Notes under the pieces: generated by a model | Database searches by the model: none | What the model saw: the letters and a program-made list of their open reading frames with translations, nothing else | What the model was told of the DNA's origin: nothing | Part shown: positions 43,348 through 50,873 of the stretch, piece by piece | Numbering within the stretch: the stretch's first letter is position 1 | Layout: the number at the start of each line of letters is the position of its first letter | DNA from: an uncultured Lachnospiraceae bacterium | GTDB lineage: Bacteria > Bacillota > Clostridia > Lachnospirales > Lachnospiraceae | DNA: 50,873 nucleotides | Assembly: GCA_902766735.1 (NCBI GenBank) | Contig: CACXEU010000080.1 | Coordinates: 1-50,873 of the forward strand | Direction: 5' to 3' | Made by a program: the position numbers and the translations under genes

Positions 43348-43382
43348 TAAAAAGATAAGCAGAAACGAATCATTTCTGCTTA
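43348..43382 (-). terminator. Terminator of metY
   Basis: The perfect 10-bp stem TAAGCAGAAA/TTTCTGCTTA (43356-43365 with 43373-43382) is followed on the minus strand by TCTTTTTAGG. Its T run adjoins the hisA ribosome binding site (AGGAGTG). Confidence 0.82.
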
Positions 43383-43392
43383 CCCAAACCTT

Positions 43393-44676
43393 TTATTTTA
43401 ATTTTGCAAATGCCTGTTCCAAATCAGCAATGATATCTTCCACATCTTCGATACCAACTGAGAAACGAATTAAGTCAGCCGGAATTCCTGCTGCTTCTAA
43501 CTGTTCATCTGTCAGCTGTCTATGAGTATGGCTTGCCGGATGCAATACACAAGAGCGTGCATCAGCAACGTGGGTAACCATGGCGATAAATTCTAAAGAA
43601 TCCATGAACTTAATTGATTCTTCTCTGCCACCCTTGATTCCGAAACACATAACACCGCAAGTTCCGTCCGGCATATATTTCTGTGCTCTTTCGTAATACT
43701 TGTTACTCTTAAGCCCCGGATAATTAACCCATGCCACATTTTCATTTGCCTCTAAATATTCTGCCACCTTCTGTGCGTTTTCGCAATGTTTCTTTACACG
43801 AAGATGTAATGTTTCCAATCCCACATTTAACAGGAATGCATTCATTGGAGACTGAATAGATCCTAAGTCTCTCATAATTTGCGTAGTCGCCTTTGTAATA
43901 TATCCTGCTTTTCCAAATCGTTCGCAGTAAATCAGTCCATGATAGGATTCATCCGGTTCTGTCATTCCCGGGAATTTTTCTGCATGTGCAGCCCAATCAA
44001 AATTACCGCTGTCGACAATAGCTCCACCAACAGACATTGCATGACCATCCATGTACTTTGTTGTGGAATGTGTCACGATATCTGCTCCAAATTCGAAAGG
44101 ACGACAGTTGATTGGTGTTGCAAAGGTATTATCAATAATCAATGGCACACCATGACTGTGTGCGGCCTTACTGAATTTTTCAAAGTCAAATACAACACAA
44201 GACGGATTCGAGATGGACTCTCCAAAGACACACTTTGTGTTTTCCTGAAATACTTTATCTAATTCTTCTTCAGAAATTTCCGGATCAACGAAAGTTACGT
44301 CGATTCCCATTTTCTTCATTGTAATTCCGAATAAGTTAAATGTTCCACCGTATACATTGGATGAACAAATGAAATGGTCTCCCGATTCACAAATGTTAAA
44401 TACTGCATAGAAGTTCGCAGCCTGTCCGGAAGATGTAAGCATTGCTGCCACGCCACCTTCTAAATCACAAATCTTCTGTGCTACTGTATCATTGGTAGGA
44501 TTCTGCAAACGGGTATAGAAGTATCCGCTGGCTTCCAAGTCAAATAGTTTCCCCATCTGTTCTGAAGTATCATATTTAAATGTTGTACTCTGATATATCG
44601 GAAGAACTCTTGGCTCACCGGTCTTTGGCTGCCATCCTCCCTGTACACAAATTGTTCCCTTGTTGTTCTTTGCCAT
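43393..44676 (-). CDS. metY: O-acetylhomoserine sulfhydrylase (aminocarboxypropyltransferase)
   Basis: MetY makes homocysteine from O-acetylhomoserine and sulfide, with PLP. The 427-residue Cys/Met-metabolism enzyme has YQSTTFKYDTSEQM, YTRLQNPTNDTVAQKI (phosphate-contacting Tyr and Arg), the DNTFATP aspartate that pairs with PLP, the PLP lysine in HSTTKYMDGH and a C-terminal RFSVGIEDVEDI. Length matches MetY (about 430) rather than MetB/MetC (about 380-400). The ATG at 44676 has GAGGACAG. A 30-nt gap to the small membrane gene suggests one transcript. Confidence 0.92.
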   Translation of the reverse strand: MAKNNKGTICVQGGWQPKTGEPRVLPIYQSTTFKYDTSEQMGKLFDLEASGYFYTRLQNPTNDTVAQKICDLEGGVAAMLTSSGQAANFYAVFNICESGDHFICSSNVYGGTFNLFGITMKKMGIDVTFVDPEISEEELDKVFQENTKCVFGESISNPSCVVFDFEKFSKAAHSHGVPLIIDNTFATPINCRPFEFGADIVTHSTTKYMDGHAMSVGGAIVDSGNFDWAAHAEKFPGMTEPDESYHGLIYCERFGKAGYITKATTQIMRDLGSIQSPMNAFLLNVGLETLHLRVKKHCENAQKVAEYLEANENVAWVNYPGLKSNKYYERAQKYMPDGTCGVMCFGIKGGREESIKFMDSLEFIAMVTHVADARSCVLHPASHTHRQLTDEQLEAAGIPADLIRFSVGIEDVEDIIADLEQAFAKLK

Positions 44677-44706
44677 AATTCTGTCCTCAACTTTCTAACT
44701 TGTTCT

Positions 44707-44916
44707 TTATTTCTCTGGTTTATAGTCTTTTAACAGGAAATGAGATGTTACGCTACAAATACCAAATAGCACTGCAATGGAAATAACTAAAATTAAATAG
44801 ACCTGAAACTTTACCAACGTCATAACCACGCAGGTCACCAGAAAAAACAAAACGGCCAATACCGTACAAACTTTATTCAGAATCAAACCTATCTTAATTT
44901 TCTTTTCCTCTGTCAT
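44707..44916 (-). CDS. Small two-helix membrane protein of unknown function
   Basis: I do not recognise a family. The 69-residue protein has a basic start (MTEEKKIKIGLILNK) and two hydrophobic helices (VCTVLAVLFFLVTCVVMTLV about 16-35, and YLILVISIAVLFGICSVTSHF about 40-60), ending in a polar KDYKPEK tail. The frame opens with GTG at 44922, but AAGGAG is correctly spaced (8 nt) for the ATG at 44916. A good promoter lies upstream and metY lies 30 nt downstream. Confidence 0.7.
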   Translation of the reverse strand: MTEEKKIKIGLILNKVCTVLAVLFFLVTCVVMTLVKFQVYLILVISIAVLFGICSVTSHFLLKDYKPEK

Positions 44917-44963
44917 CCTCACGACTCCTTCTCACACCGGTTATTAACATTTTCCACTTCCCT

Positions 44964-44992
44964 ATTTTACTCTAGGAAATCTATATTTACAA
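44964..44992 (-). promoter_or_regulatory. Promoter of the small membrane gene and metY
   Basis: On the minus strand TTGTAA (44992-44987) is followed after 17 bp by TAAAAT (44969-44964). No SAM riboswitch or T-box could be recognised in the short leader. Confidence 0.65.
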
Positions 44993-45012
44993 CCAATATT
45001 TCCCCGACATCC

Positions 45013-45942
45013 CTATTCTTCAAAAAGCGGTGTGGAGAAATAACGCTCTGCCGTATCCGGAAGAACTGTCACAACAGTCTTTCCTTTTCCCAGTTTCTTT
45101 GCCAACTTTAATGCTGCTGCCACATTAGTTCCACTGGAAATTCCACACATCAGCCCTTCCTTGCGTGCCAGATCCTGTGCGGTCCGAATGGCTTCCTCAT
45201 CTGTTACAATATAAATCTCATCATAAATGTTCTGATCAAGAATTTCCGGAATGATTCCATCCCCGATTCCCATCTGTAAATGTGTTCCAATATTTCCACC
45301 GGCAAGGATTGCAGCATTTTCCGGTTCCACTGCCCAGATTTCAATATCCGGGTTCTGCGCCTTCAATACTTTTCCGATTCCGGTAATAGTTCCACCGGTT
45401 CCGATTCCGGAGCAAAATCCATCAATTGGGCCTTCCACCTGTTCCATAATTTCCAATCCGGTATGATGCTTATGTGCTCGGATGTTATTCGGATTTTCAA
45501 ACTGCTGCGGTACAAAGACCTTTGGATTTTCTTCCGCCATCTTCAATGCTGTTTCCAGACAAGTCTCAATACATTTTCCAATATCACCATCATCATGAAT
45601 CAGAATCACTTCCGCTCCATAATGTTTCACCAGCTTTCTTCGTTCTTCACTAACGGAATCCGGCATAATAATAATGGTCTTATATCCCCTTACTGCACCA
45701 ACCAGCGCCAAACCGATTCCCTGATTTCCACTGGTCGGTTCCACAATAATGGAATCCTTATTAATCTTTCCTTCTTTTTCTGCCGCTTTAATCATCTGCA
45801 ATGCGGTTCTCGTTTTAATGGAGCCGCCCACATTCAGTCCCTCAAATTTTACTAATACTTCTGCGGAATCATCATCCACCATACGATTCAAACGAACCAT
45901 CGGAGTATGTCCAACAAACTCTAATACATTATTGTAAATCAT
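45013..45942 (-). CDS. cysK: Cysteine synthase (O-acetylserine sulfhydrylase)
   Basis: CysK makes cysteine from O-acetylserine and sulfide. The 309-residue fold-type II PLP enzyme has the PLP lysine in VGGSIKTRTAL (most CysK read GGSxKDR), TSGNQGIGLA (usually TSGNTGIGLA), the phosphate loop GIGTGGTITGIGKV and the serine in CGISSGTN. The ATG at 45942 has GGAGATTAAG; the preceding in-frame TTG is part of that site. It neighbours metY, so two sulfide-assimilating enzymes are adjacent but have separate promoters. The Thr for Asp after the PLP lysine is a small deviation. Confidence 0.93.
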   Translation of the reverse strand: MIYNNVLEFVGHTPMVRLNRMVDDDSAEVLVKFEGLNVGGSIKTRTALQMIKAAEKEGKINKDSIIVEPTSGNQGIGLALVGAVRGYKTIIIMPDSVSEERRKLVKHYGAEVILIHDDGDIGKCIETCLETALKMAEENPKVFVPQQFENPNNIRAHKHHTGLEIMEQVEGPIDGFCSGIGTGGTITGIGKVLKAQNPDIEIWAVEPENAAILAGGNIGTHLQMGIGDGIIPEILDQNIYDEIYIVTDEEAIRTAQDLARKEGLMCGISSGTNVAAALKLAKKLGKGKTVVTVLPDTAERYFSTPLFEE

Positions 45943-45997
45943 CTTAATCTCCAATCAATCAGCCACTTTCTGTTTGGGCTGAATTTTCACCTATGAT

Positions 45998-46027
45998 ATT
46001 ATACAAAAAACGCCCAATTCCTAGCAA
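45998..46027 (-). promoter_or_regulatory. Promoter of cysK
   Basis: On the minus strand TTGCTA (46027-46022) is followed after 18 bp by TATAAT (46003-45998). Confidence 0.6.
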
Positions 46028-46047
46028 GAAAGTGGGATAATAGAGCA

Positions 46048-46175
46048 AAGTGTCGCTTGCGACACTTCGCTCGCGAGCGGATGCGTTAGCATAAATACCG
46101 CTCCGCGAACTGCGCATCCTTGCGGAGCATTTTTATTGCATAGGAAAGTTCAATGAACTTTCCTATGCAATAAAA
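46048..46175. repeat. GC-rich cluster of palindromes between pnp and cysK
   Basis: A 9-bp stem with a 2-nt loop (46048-46056 with 46059-46067) is followed by the perfect palindrome CGCTCGCGAGCG (46068-46079). GCTCCGC/GCGGAGC (46100-46106 with 46122-46128) comes next, then a perfect 21-bp hairpin with loop AAT (46131-46151 with 46155-46175). Alternative pairings GAGCGG/CCGCTC and GATGCG/CGCATC also exist. Base composition is much more GC-rich than the surroundings. Confidence 0.85.
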
Positions 46176-46202
46176 AAGAGGTGTCACATAATGTGGCACC
46201 TC
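46172..46202 (-). terminator. Terminator of pnp
   Basis: On the minus strand GAGGTGCCAC pairs with GTGACACCTC (one wobble, 5-nt loop), followed by TTTTTTATT. It is about 20 bp past the pnp stop. Confidence 0.85.
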
Positions 46203-46222
46203 TCAAATCACATTTATCTTTC

Positions 46223-48307
46223 TTACTGAGCGTCCTTGATGGAGAAGCTGATTCTTCCCATCTTATCTTTTCCAAGACATTTTACTTTAACCTTATCACC
46301 AAGTGTTAAAAAGTCTTCTACATGTTCAACTCTTTCCTTAGCAATCTTAGAAATGTGAACCATTCCTTCCTTACCAGGAGCGAATTCAACGAACGCACCA
46401 AATTCTTTAATGCTTACAACGGTTCCTTCGTAAAGCTGACCTTCTTCGAAGTCTGTTACGATTGTTTCAACATACTTCTTAGCCTTTTCAATCATATCTT
46501 TATCAACACCGCAGATAGAAACCATTCCTTCATCAGAAATGTCCATGCTAACACCGGTTTCTTCAATAATTGCGTTAATTACCTTACCGCTCTTACCAAT
46601 AACATCACCGATTTTGTCCGGATCAATCTGTACTGTTTCAATCTTTGGAGCATATTTGCTAAGTTCCTTACGTGGTTCAGCGATTGCTTTCTTCATACAA
46701 GTATCCATGATGAATAATCTTGCTTCTCTTGTTCTCTGGATTGCACCTTCTACGATTGGACGTGTTAATCCGTGAATCTTAATATCCATCTGGATTGCTG
46801 TGATACCTTCTGTAGTACCGGTTACCTTAAAGTCCATATCTCCGAAGAAATCTTCTAATCCCTGAATATCCGTTAAAAGAACATATTCATCATCTGTTTC
46901 TCCTGTTACAAGACCACAGGAAATACCAGCTACCATTGCCTTCAATGGAACACCTGCTGCCATCAATGACATACAAGATGAACAAGTAGATGCCATAGAT
47001 GTAGAACCGTTTGATTCAAATGTTTCAGATACAGTTCTGATTGCATATGGGAATTCTTCTTCTGAAGGAAGAACCGGCATCAATGCCTTTTCAGCTAAAG
47101 CGCCATGTCCGATTTCACGACGTCCCGGTCCTCTGGATGGCTTTGTTTCCCCTACGGAATATGAAGGGAAGTTATAATGATGCATATATCTCTTTGTCTT
47201 CACATTTTCATCTAATCCATCAATCTTCTGTGCTTCTGATAATGGAGCCAATGTTGTGATATTACAAATCTGTGTCTGTCCTCTTGTAAACATTGCAGAA
47301 CCATGAACTCTAGGAATGATATCTATTTCTGCTGCAAGTGGACGAATCTGATCGATTGCTCTTCCGTCCGGACGTCTGTGGTCCTTTAAGATCATCTTTC
47401 TAACAGTCTTCTTCTGATACTGATAGATTGCTTCTCCAAGAACTGCAAGCCATTCTTCATTTTCAGCAAACGCTTCTTCTAACTTCTCAGTTACTGCCTT
47501 GATGTTTGCTTCTCTTGTCTGCTTATCATCTGTGAAAACTGCTTCTTCCATTTCAGCCGGAGGAACAATTTCCTTAATTGCAGCAAATAATTCTTCAGGA
47601 ATTGCACAACTTTCGTATGCATGTTTTTCCTTACCAACTTCTGCCACGATTTTTTCAATAAATTCAATGATTGTCTGGTTGATGTCATGAGCCATGTAAA
47701 TTGCTTCAATCATCTTATCTTCAGGAACGATGTTTGCTCCTGCTTCAATCATGATAACTTTTTCCTTTGTAGATGCTACCGTTAACTGAAGATCTCCTTC
47801 GTCCCAAATCTTCTGGCTAGGGTTTACTACGAATTCTCCGTCTACTAAACCAACCTGTGTCATGGCACATGGTCCGTCAAATGGGATATCTGAAATACAT
47901 GTAGAAATTGCTGCACCAAGCATAGCAACGATTTCCGGTCTGCATTCAGGATCTACAGACATTACAAGGTTATTTAATGTAACATCATTTCTGTAATCCT
48001 TAGGGAATAAAGGACGCATTGGACGGTCAATAACTCTGGCTGTTAAAACAGAGTTTTCAGACGCCTTTCCTTCTCTCTTATTGAATCCTCCAGGAATCTT
48101 TCCTACAGAATACATCTTTTCTTCGAATTCTACAGAAAGTGGGAAGAAATCAATCCCATCTCTTGGCTTATCAGAAGCCGTAGCTGTAGATAATACTGTT
48201 GTATCACCATAATGCATTAATGCTGCACCGTTTGCCTGCTTTGCAACACGTCCTACATCAACAGTCAGTGTTTTGCCGGCAAGTTCCATACTAAAACTCT
48301 TAAACAT
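46223..48307 (-). CDS. pnp: Polyribonucleotide nucleotidyltransferase (PNPase)
   Basis: PNPase degrades RNA 3' to 5' by phosphorolysis. The 694-residue protein has two RNase PH domains (1-~225 and ~310-545) joined by a helical domain. The active one shows FTRGQTQ, GRREIGHGALAEKAL and the SNGSTSMAS phosphate site. A KH domain (IDPDKIGDVIGKSGKVINAI) and an S1 domain (YEGTVVSIKEFGAFVEFAPGKEGMVHISKIA) follow. The ATG at 48307 has AAAGAAG. Its leader folds into a long hairpin, a feature associated with PNPase autoregulation in other bacteria. Confidence 0.98.
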   Translation of the reverse strand: MFKSFSMELAGKTLTVDVGRVAKQANGAALMHYGDTTVLSTATASDKPRDGIDFFPLSVEFEEKMYSVGKIPGGFNKREGKASENSVLTARVIDRPMRPLFPKDYRNDVTLNNLVMSVDPECRPEIVAMLGAAISTCISDIPFDGPCAMTQVGLVDGEFVVNPSQKIWDEGDLQLTVASTKEKVIMIEAGANIVPEDKMIEAIYMAHDINQTIIEFIEKIVAEVGKEKHAYESCAIPEELFAAIKEIVPPAEMEEAVFTDDKQTREANIKAVTEKLEEAFAENEEWLAVLGEAIYQYQKKTVRKMILKDHRRPDGRAIDQIRPLAAEIDIIPRVHGSAMFTRGQTQICNITTLAPLSEAQKIDGLDENVKTKRYMHHYNFPSYSVGETKPSRGPGRREIGHGALAEKALMPVLPSEEEFPYAIRTVSETFESNGSTSMASTCSSCMSLMAAGVPLKAMVAGISCGLVTGETDDEYVLLTDIQGLEDFFGDMDFKVTGTTEGITAIQMDIKIHGLTRPIVEGAIQRTREARLFIMDTCMKKAIAEPRKELSKYAPKIETVQIDPDKIGDVIGKSGKVINAIIEETGVSMDISDEGMVSICGVDKDMIEKAKKYVETIVTDFEEGQLYEGTVVSIKEFGAFVEFAPGKEGMVHISKIAKERVEHVEDFLTLGDKVKVKCLGKDKMGRISFSIKDAQ

Positions 48308-48388
48308 AATCTTCTTTCGTTACCTCGTGTAACTTTCTCCTTCTTTTATATTTGATTCGTGCCTCCGTGGAAGTTTTCCACATTGTTT

Positions 48389-48442
48389 CCGAAACAACTG
48401 CAAAAGGCAAAACAGCAGTTTTGCACCTTGCAGTGGCTTCGG
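48389..48442 (-). promoter_or_regulatory. 25-bp hairpin in the pnp leader
   Basis: Arms 48389-48413 and 48418-48442 are 25 nt each with a 4-nt loop. They pair at 23 positions counting G-U, with two mismatches. It lies between the predicted pnp promoter and the start codon. In E. coli a similar leader duplex is cut by RNase III and then removed by PNPase itself. Confidence 0.7.
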
Positions 48443-48471
48443 CAATTAACAAAATGCACGCAATCTTAAAT

Positions 48472-48500
48472 ATTATAATAAATGCACAAAAAAAAAGCAA
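48472..48500 (-). promoter_or_regulatory. Promoter of pnp
   Basis: On the minus strand TTGCTT (48500-48495) is followed after 17 bp by TATAAT (48477-48472). The -35 lies inside the terminator of the upstream gene. Confidence 0.65.
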
Positions 48501-48534
48501 GGTTTCGGTAAAAAATGCTTTTACCAAAACCTGC
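48488..48534 (-). terminator. Terminator of the beta-helix gene
   Basis: The arms 48497-48513 and 48519-48534 pair over about 16 bp with wobbles, followed on the minus strand by nine T residues (48496-48488). It starts 4 bp past the stop. Confidence 0.85.
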
Positions 48535-48537
48535 ATT

Positions 48538-50496
48538 CTAATACATCAAAGAAATCCGCGAAATACCTGTTACCCGATACCGGTCATCACACAAGCTTCC
48601 TTTCACCGGCTGACAGAAGAACAAATTCACCATCACATCATATTGGTCTACTGATTCATTATTCTGAATCCATACAGCGTAATTCTTCGCTTCAATTTCA
48701 CAGTAATATAAATTCAGAGTTGCCGGGATATAGTTATTATTCGATTTCTGAACCACCCCATTTCCGTATGGATTAGAAAAGGCCGCGTCATGAATCTCTA
48801 CATACCATTGTTCGGAACTTCCCTGACACCCAAAATAGCCCGCACCGAAAGATACAATATCCCCAAGTTGTTCTTCTTCGTAATCTCCTCGGTTACACCG
48901 GAAGGTTCCACCATTGATTTTACACGTTCCCGTGGAACCACAGGAACAATAGACTCCTCCATGATTTGGCGACAGAAAAGTTCCGCCGGTAATCACAGTG
49001 TTGCTTCCTTCTTTACATAAAATTCCACAGTTTCCTCCAATTATTTCTCCATCACTTACAGTAACCGTTCCGAGATTAAAAATCCCTGTTCCATAAGAAT
49101 CCCCGTTTTTAGACGGTACCGGAATTCCTTCATATCGTCCACTAAAAACGCTAGCCTCAGCAAGACTTTCCACATAAATCGGAACATTGTTTTCTTTTCC
49201 AGAGCATAGGATTTCGCAATCCCATAGCTGAACCTTGGATTGATTCGAAACATAATGACCCATACTCCACTGGGCAGCATTCACACACCCCTTCACACGA
49301 GTTACCTTCAAAGTCCCACTGCCTGCTGTAATGATTCCAAATCCATTGCTCGCCATGCTCTTCGCATTGATTTCCGAATTATTGATTTCAGAGTTCTCAC
49401 CCTTTACAACTACTCCCTGAGTGTTTTGCATTCCATTCGTATGAATCGTAACCTTATTTGCCGTTAGATTATCTGCATTCACAGTTACTGTTTTCTTTCC
49501 CTCCACAGTATTTTCATGCTTGATTTTCACCTGGCGCAAGGTCAAACGATTCCGTTCTGCCGAGCCATCATTGATGGCAATAACTGCATCCTGAAATTCC
49601 ATGGTTCCGTTTTTTATGGTCAAATCTTTTTCGAAGGATAAGGTAGAACCATTGTCCGTCCACATCGTATAATCATTTAAATTGACAATCATCTCTTCCG
49701 GGATTGTAACCGTTGTATCCAATTCCAAATCCGCCAACAATTTCAGCACCACACCATTCTCATTGTGCCGAAGAAGAAGTTTCGCCTGTTCAGGATTCTG
49801 CAATGAATTCTCCTCCGTTTCATTTTTCAGATCTTCCAATGCCGCTTCCAGACTTTCATAATAGACAGGTTCCACTGTGGGCTCCGGATGATCTATTGGC
49901 TGATATGCCACCTTTTCATAATCCATGCGAGCACGCTGCAGAACCCTTTCGTAGTACTCCCGGTGTACCTGTTCATTTGGGAGCAAACATCTTTGATACA
50001 GATAATCTGCAATGACAAAGGCACTGTAGGTTCCACTGTGGCCATAAACCACGCTGCCATCTTCCAGCAATGCATACGGGCGCACGTAATAAGCCTGTTC
50101 CAATCCCTGATAAACCGGCATAATCATGGCGTAACAATCTATCACCACGCCATCTTCTTCTCTTTCTGATATTTTCCCATTCTCCGGTGTTTCAATGGGC
50201 TGAACATCACTCCGACCCGCATCTAACTTCAGTTCACTGTGGCGATTGGAATCATTTACTAAACCGTAAATTAATCCAACGCGTTCCACGTGTTTTCCTT
50301 GGATTTCAGACGTCGCCTCAAAAACGGTTCTGACACCGACACCAACATTTTCCCCTCTTAAGATTACATTGGTGGAAATCTGAAATCCTGTAATAGAAAG
50401 GTGTTCCGAGAGATTCAGTTCACTTCCTTGCACGTTCTTCGTTCCCCAAAAGAACATCAAGGCCAACATCACCGTGCACCATACAATTCTTTTCAT
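48538..50496 (-). CDS. Exported beta-helix (parallel beta-helix repeat) protein
   Basis: The 652-residue protein has a signal peptide (MKRIVWCTVMLALMFFWG..., cleavage likely near VQG-SE). A first domain (about 25-210) has no recognised family. From about 225 to 650 it shows short repeated beta-strand turns typical of right-handed beta-helices: NLTANKVTIHTNG, SEINNSEINAKS, VTVSDGEIIGGNCGI, TVITGGTFLSP, CKINGGTFRC. Such folds are found in polysaccharide lyases and surface adhesins, but no catalytic motif is visible. No sortase motif, lipobox or C-terminal anchor is seen, so it is probably secreted. The ATG at 50496 has AAGGTGAAAG. It interrupts the usual rpsO-pnp neighbourhood. Confidence 0.8.
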   Translation of the reverse strand: MKRIVWCTVMLALMFFWGTKNVQGSELNLSEHLSITGFQISTNVILRGENVGVGVRTVFEATSEIQGKHVERVGLIYGLVNDSNRHSELKLDAGRSDVQPIETPENGKISEREEDGVVIDCYAMIMPVYQGLEQAYYVRPYALLEDGSVVYGHSGTYSAFVIADYLYQRCLLPNEQVHREYYERVLQRARMDYEKVAYQPIDHPEPTVEPVYYESLEAALEDLKNETEENSLQNPEQAKLLLRHNENGVVLKLLADLELDTTVTIPEEMIVNLNDYTMWTDNGSTLSFEKDLTIKNGTMEFQDAVIAINDGSAERNRLTLRQVKIKHENTVEGKKTVTVNADNLTANKVTIHTNGMQNTQGVVVKGENSEINNSEINAKSMASNGFGIITAGSGTLKVTRVKGCVNAAQWSMGHYVSNQSKVQLWDCEILCSGKENNVPIYVESLAEASVFSGRYEGIPVPSKNGDSYGTGIFNLGTVTVSDGEIIGGNCGILCKEGSNTVITGGTFLSPNHGGVYCSCGSTGTCKINGGTFRCNRGDYEEEQLGDIVSFGAGYFGCQGSSEQWYVEIHDAAFSNPYGNGVVQKSNNNYIPATLNLYYCEIEAKNYAVWIQNNESVDQYDVMVNLFFCQPVKGSLCDDRYRVTGISRISLMY

Positions 50497-50527
50497 ATTC
50501 TTTCACCTTAGCAATATTTTCCCCTTC

Positions 50528-50533
50528 ATTATA
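50528..50533 (-). promoter_or_regulatory. Possible -10 element of the beta-helix gene
   Basis: TATAAT lies about 30 bp before the start codon. No convincing -35 hexamer is present at 16-18 bp. Confidence 0.35.
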
Positions 50534-50569
50534 CACCTTTTTCCACAAGCGACATAATGTATTTTCCAC

Positions 50570-50599
50570 AAAAAAAAGAATACCCATACTGGATATTCT
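50570..50599 (-). terminator. Terminator of rpsO
   Basis: On the minus strand AGAATATCC pairs with GGGTATTCT (one wobble, 5-nt loop; 50577-50599), followed by eight T residues. It lies 28 bp past the rpsO stop. Confidence 0.85.
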
Positions 50600-50627
50600 T
50601 TTCTTTTGAAATCTGCCTGATTCAGAA

Positions 50628-50873
50628 TTACTTTCTGATTCCAAGCTTTTCGATTAATTCTCTGTATTCATTTACATCGTTTTCCTTGATGTAGTCAAGT
50701 AAACCACGTCTCTTACCTACCATTTTAAGAAGACCTCTTCTTGAGTGGTGATCCTTCTGATTTACCTTTAAGTGTTCTGTTAAGTCCTTAATTCTGTATG
50801 TTAAGATTGCTACCTGAACTGCTGGTGAACCAGTGTCTGTAGGTGTCTTACCATATTCTGCTGCTAACTGAGC
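50628..50873 (-). CDS. rpsO: 30S ribosomal protein S15 (5' end outside window)
   Basis: S15 binds the central domain of 16S rRNA early in 30S assembly. The 81 visible residues begin [20 protein letters not shown] and include [34 protein letters not shown] (given here as family core, split at DLTEH) and end [12 protein letters not shown]. The family is about 88-89 residues, so only the first seven or so are missing. In many bacteria rpsO directly precedes pnp; here the beta-helix gene separates them. Confidence 0.96.
   Translation of the reverse strand, partial: AQLAAEYGKTPTDTGSPAVQVAILTYRIKDLTEHLKVNQKDHHSRRGLLKMVGKRRGLLDYIKENDVNEYRELIEKLGIRK

Noticed and set aside
45943..46222. A T-box or other riboswitch before cysK, and a SAM riboswitch before metY
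   Set aside because: No T-box motif (AGGGTGGNACCGCG) or SAM-box core was visible, and the leaders between promoter and start are too short.
48300..48536. A 78-codon minus-strand frame before pnp
   Set aside because: It covers the upstream terminator, the pnp promoter and the leader hairpin, and has no ribosome binding site.
50420..50644. Open frame overlapping the rpsO terminator and the beta-helix gene start
   Set aside because: It spans a terminator and a promoter region and has no family resemblance.

Overview
This window is a chromosomal stretch from a low-GC, spore-forming Firmicute. The best fit is an anaerobic Clostridia, and gene order and several family variants point to Lachnospiraceae; that family-level assignment is inference. 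The evidence is spoIIGA-sigE-sigG, a ymxH-type sporulation gene, a prpC-prkC-rsgA-rpe block, strong AGGAGG ribosome binding sites and several TTG starts. Nearly every gene lies on the minus strand; only a transposase fragment, aroE and ychF are on the plus strand. Most of the window is core genome; the accessory parts are small and sit at junctions between core operons.

Layout from left to right: an IS1182-like transposase end (2-469); efp; a fused aroD-aroK gene divergent from aroE; nrdR-yqeG with its own promoter; the sporulation block spoIIGA-sigE-sigG-ymxH (7407 down to 4724); an ECF sigma/anti-sigma pair plus a small secreted protein (9448-7632) inserted between the sporulation block and ftsZ; ftsZ with its own promoter and terminator; the division and cell-wall operon mraZ-rsmH-ftsL-two PBPs-mraY-murD-ftsW-divIB (20949 down to 10857), preceded by candidate MraZ boxes; lgt, whose predicted 5' leader is a 300-bp array of palindromic repeats; and divergent ychF.

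From 41623 down to 23970 fifteen genes follow with gaps of at most about 55 nt: uppP-ftsK-fhs-folD-priA-def-fmt-metallopeptidase-rsmB-rlmN-prpC-prkC-rsgA-rpe-GIY-YIG. They join lipid carrier recycling, DNA translocation, one-carbon folate supply, the formyl-methionine cycle, RNA methylation, PASTA-kinase signalling and ribosome assembly. Fhs and FolD make 10-formyl-THF, Fmt spends it on initiator tRNA and Def removes the formyl group, so substrate supply and use are transcribed together.

The right end holds tepA, a solitary eukaryotic-type hisA, metY with a small membrane protein, cysK, a GC-rich palindromic patch, pnp with a 25-bp leader hairpin, an exported beta-helix protein inserted between pnp and rpsO, and the start-truncated rpsO. 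I see no tRNA, rRNA, CRISPR array, prophage or defence island. The most unusual signals are non-coding: the lgt leader array, phased MraZ-like boxes, twin 36-nt hairpins before tepA, and a terminator-like hairpin that contains the tepA ribosome binding site.
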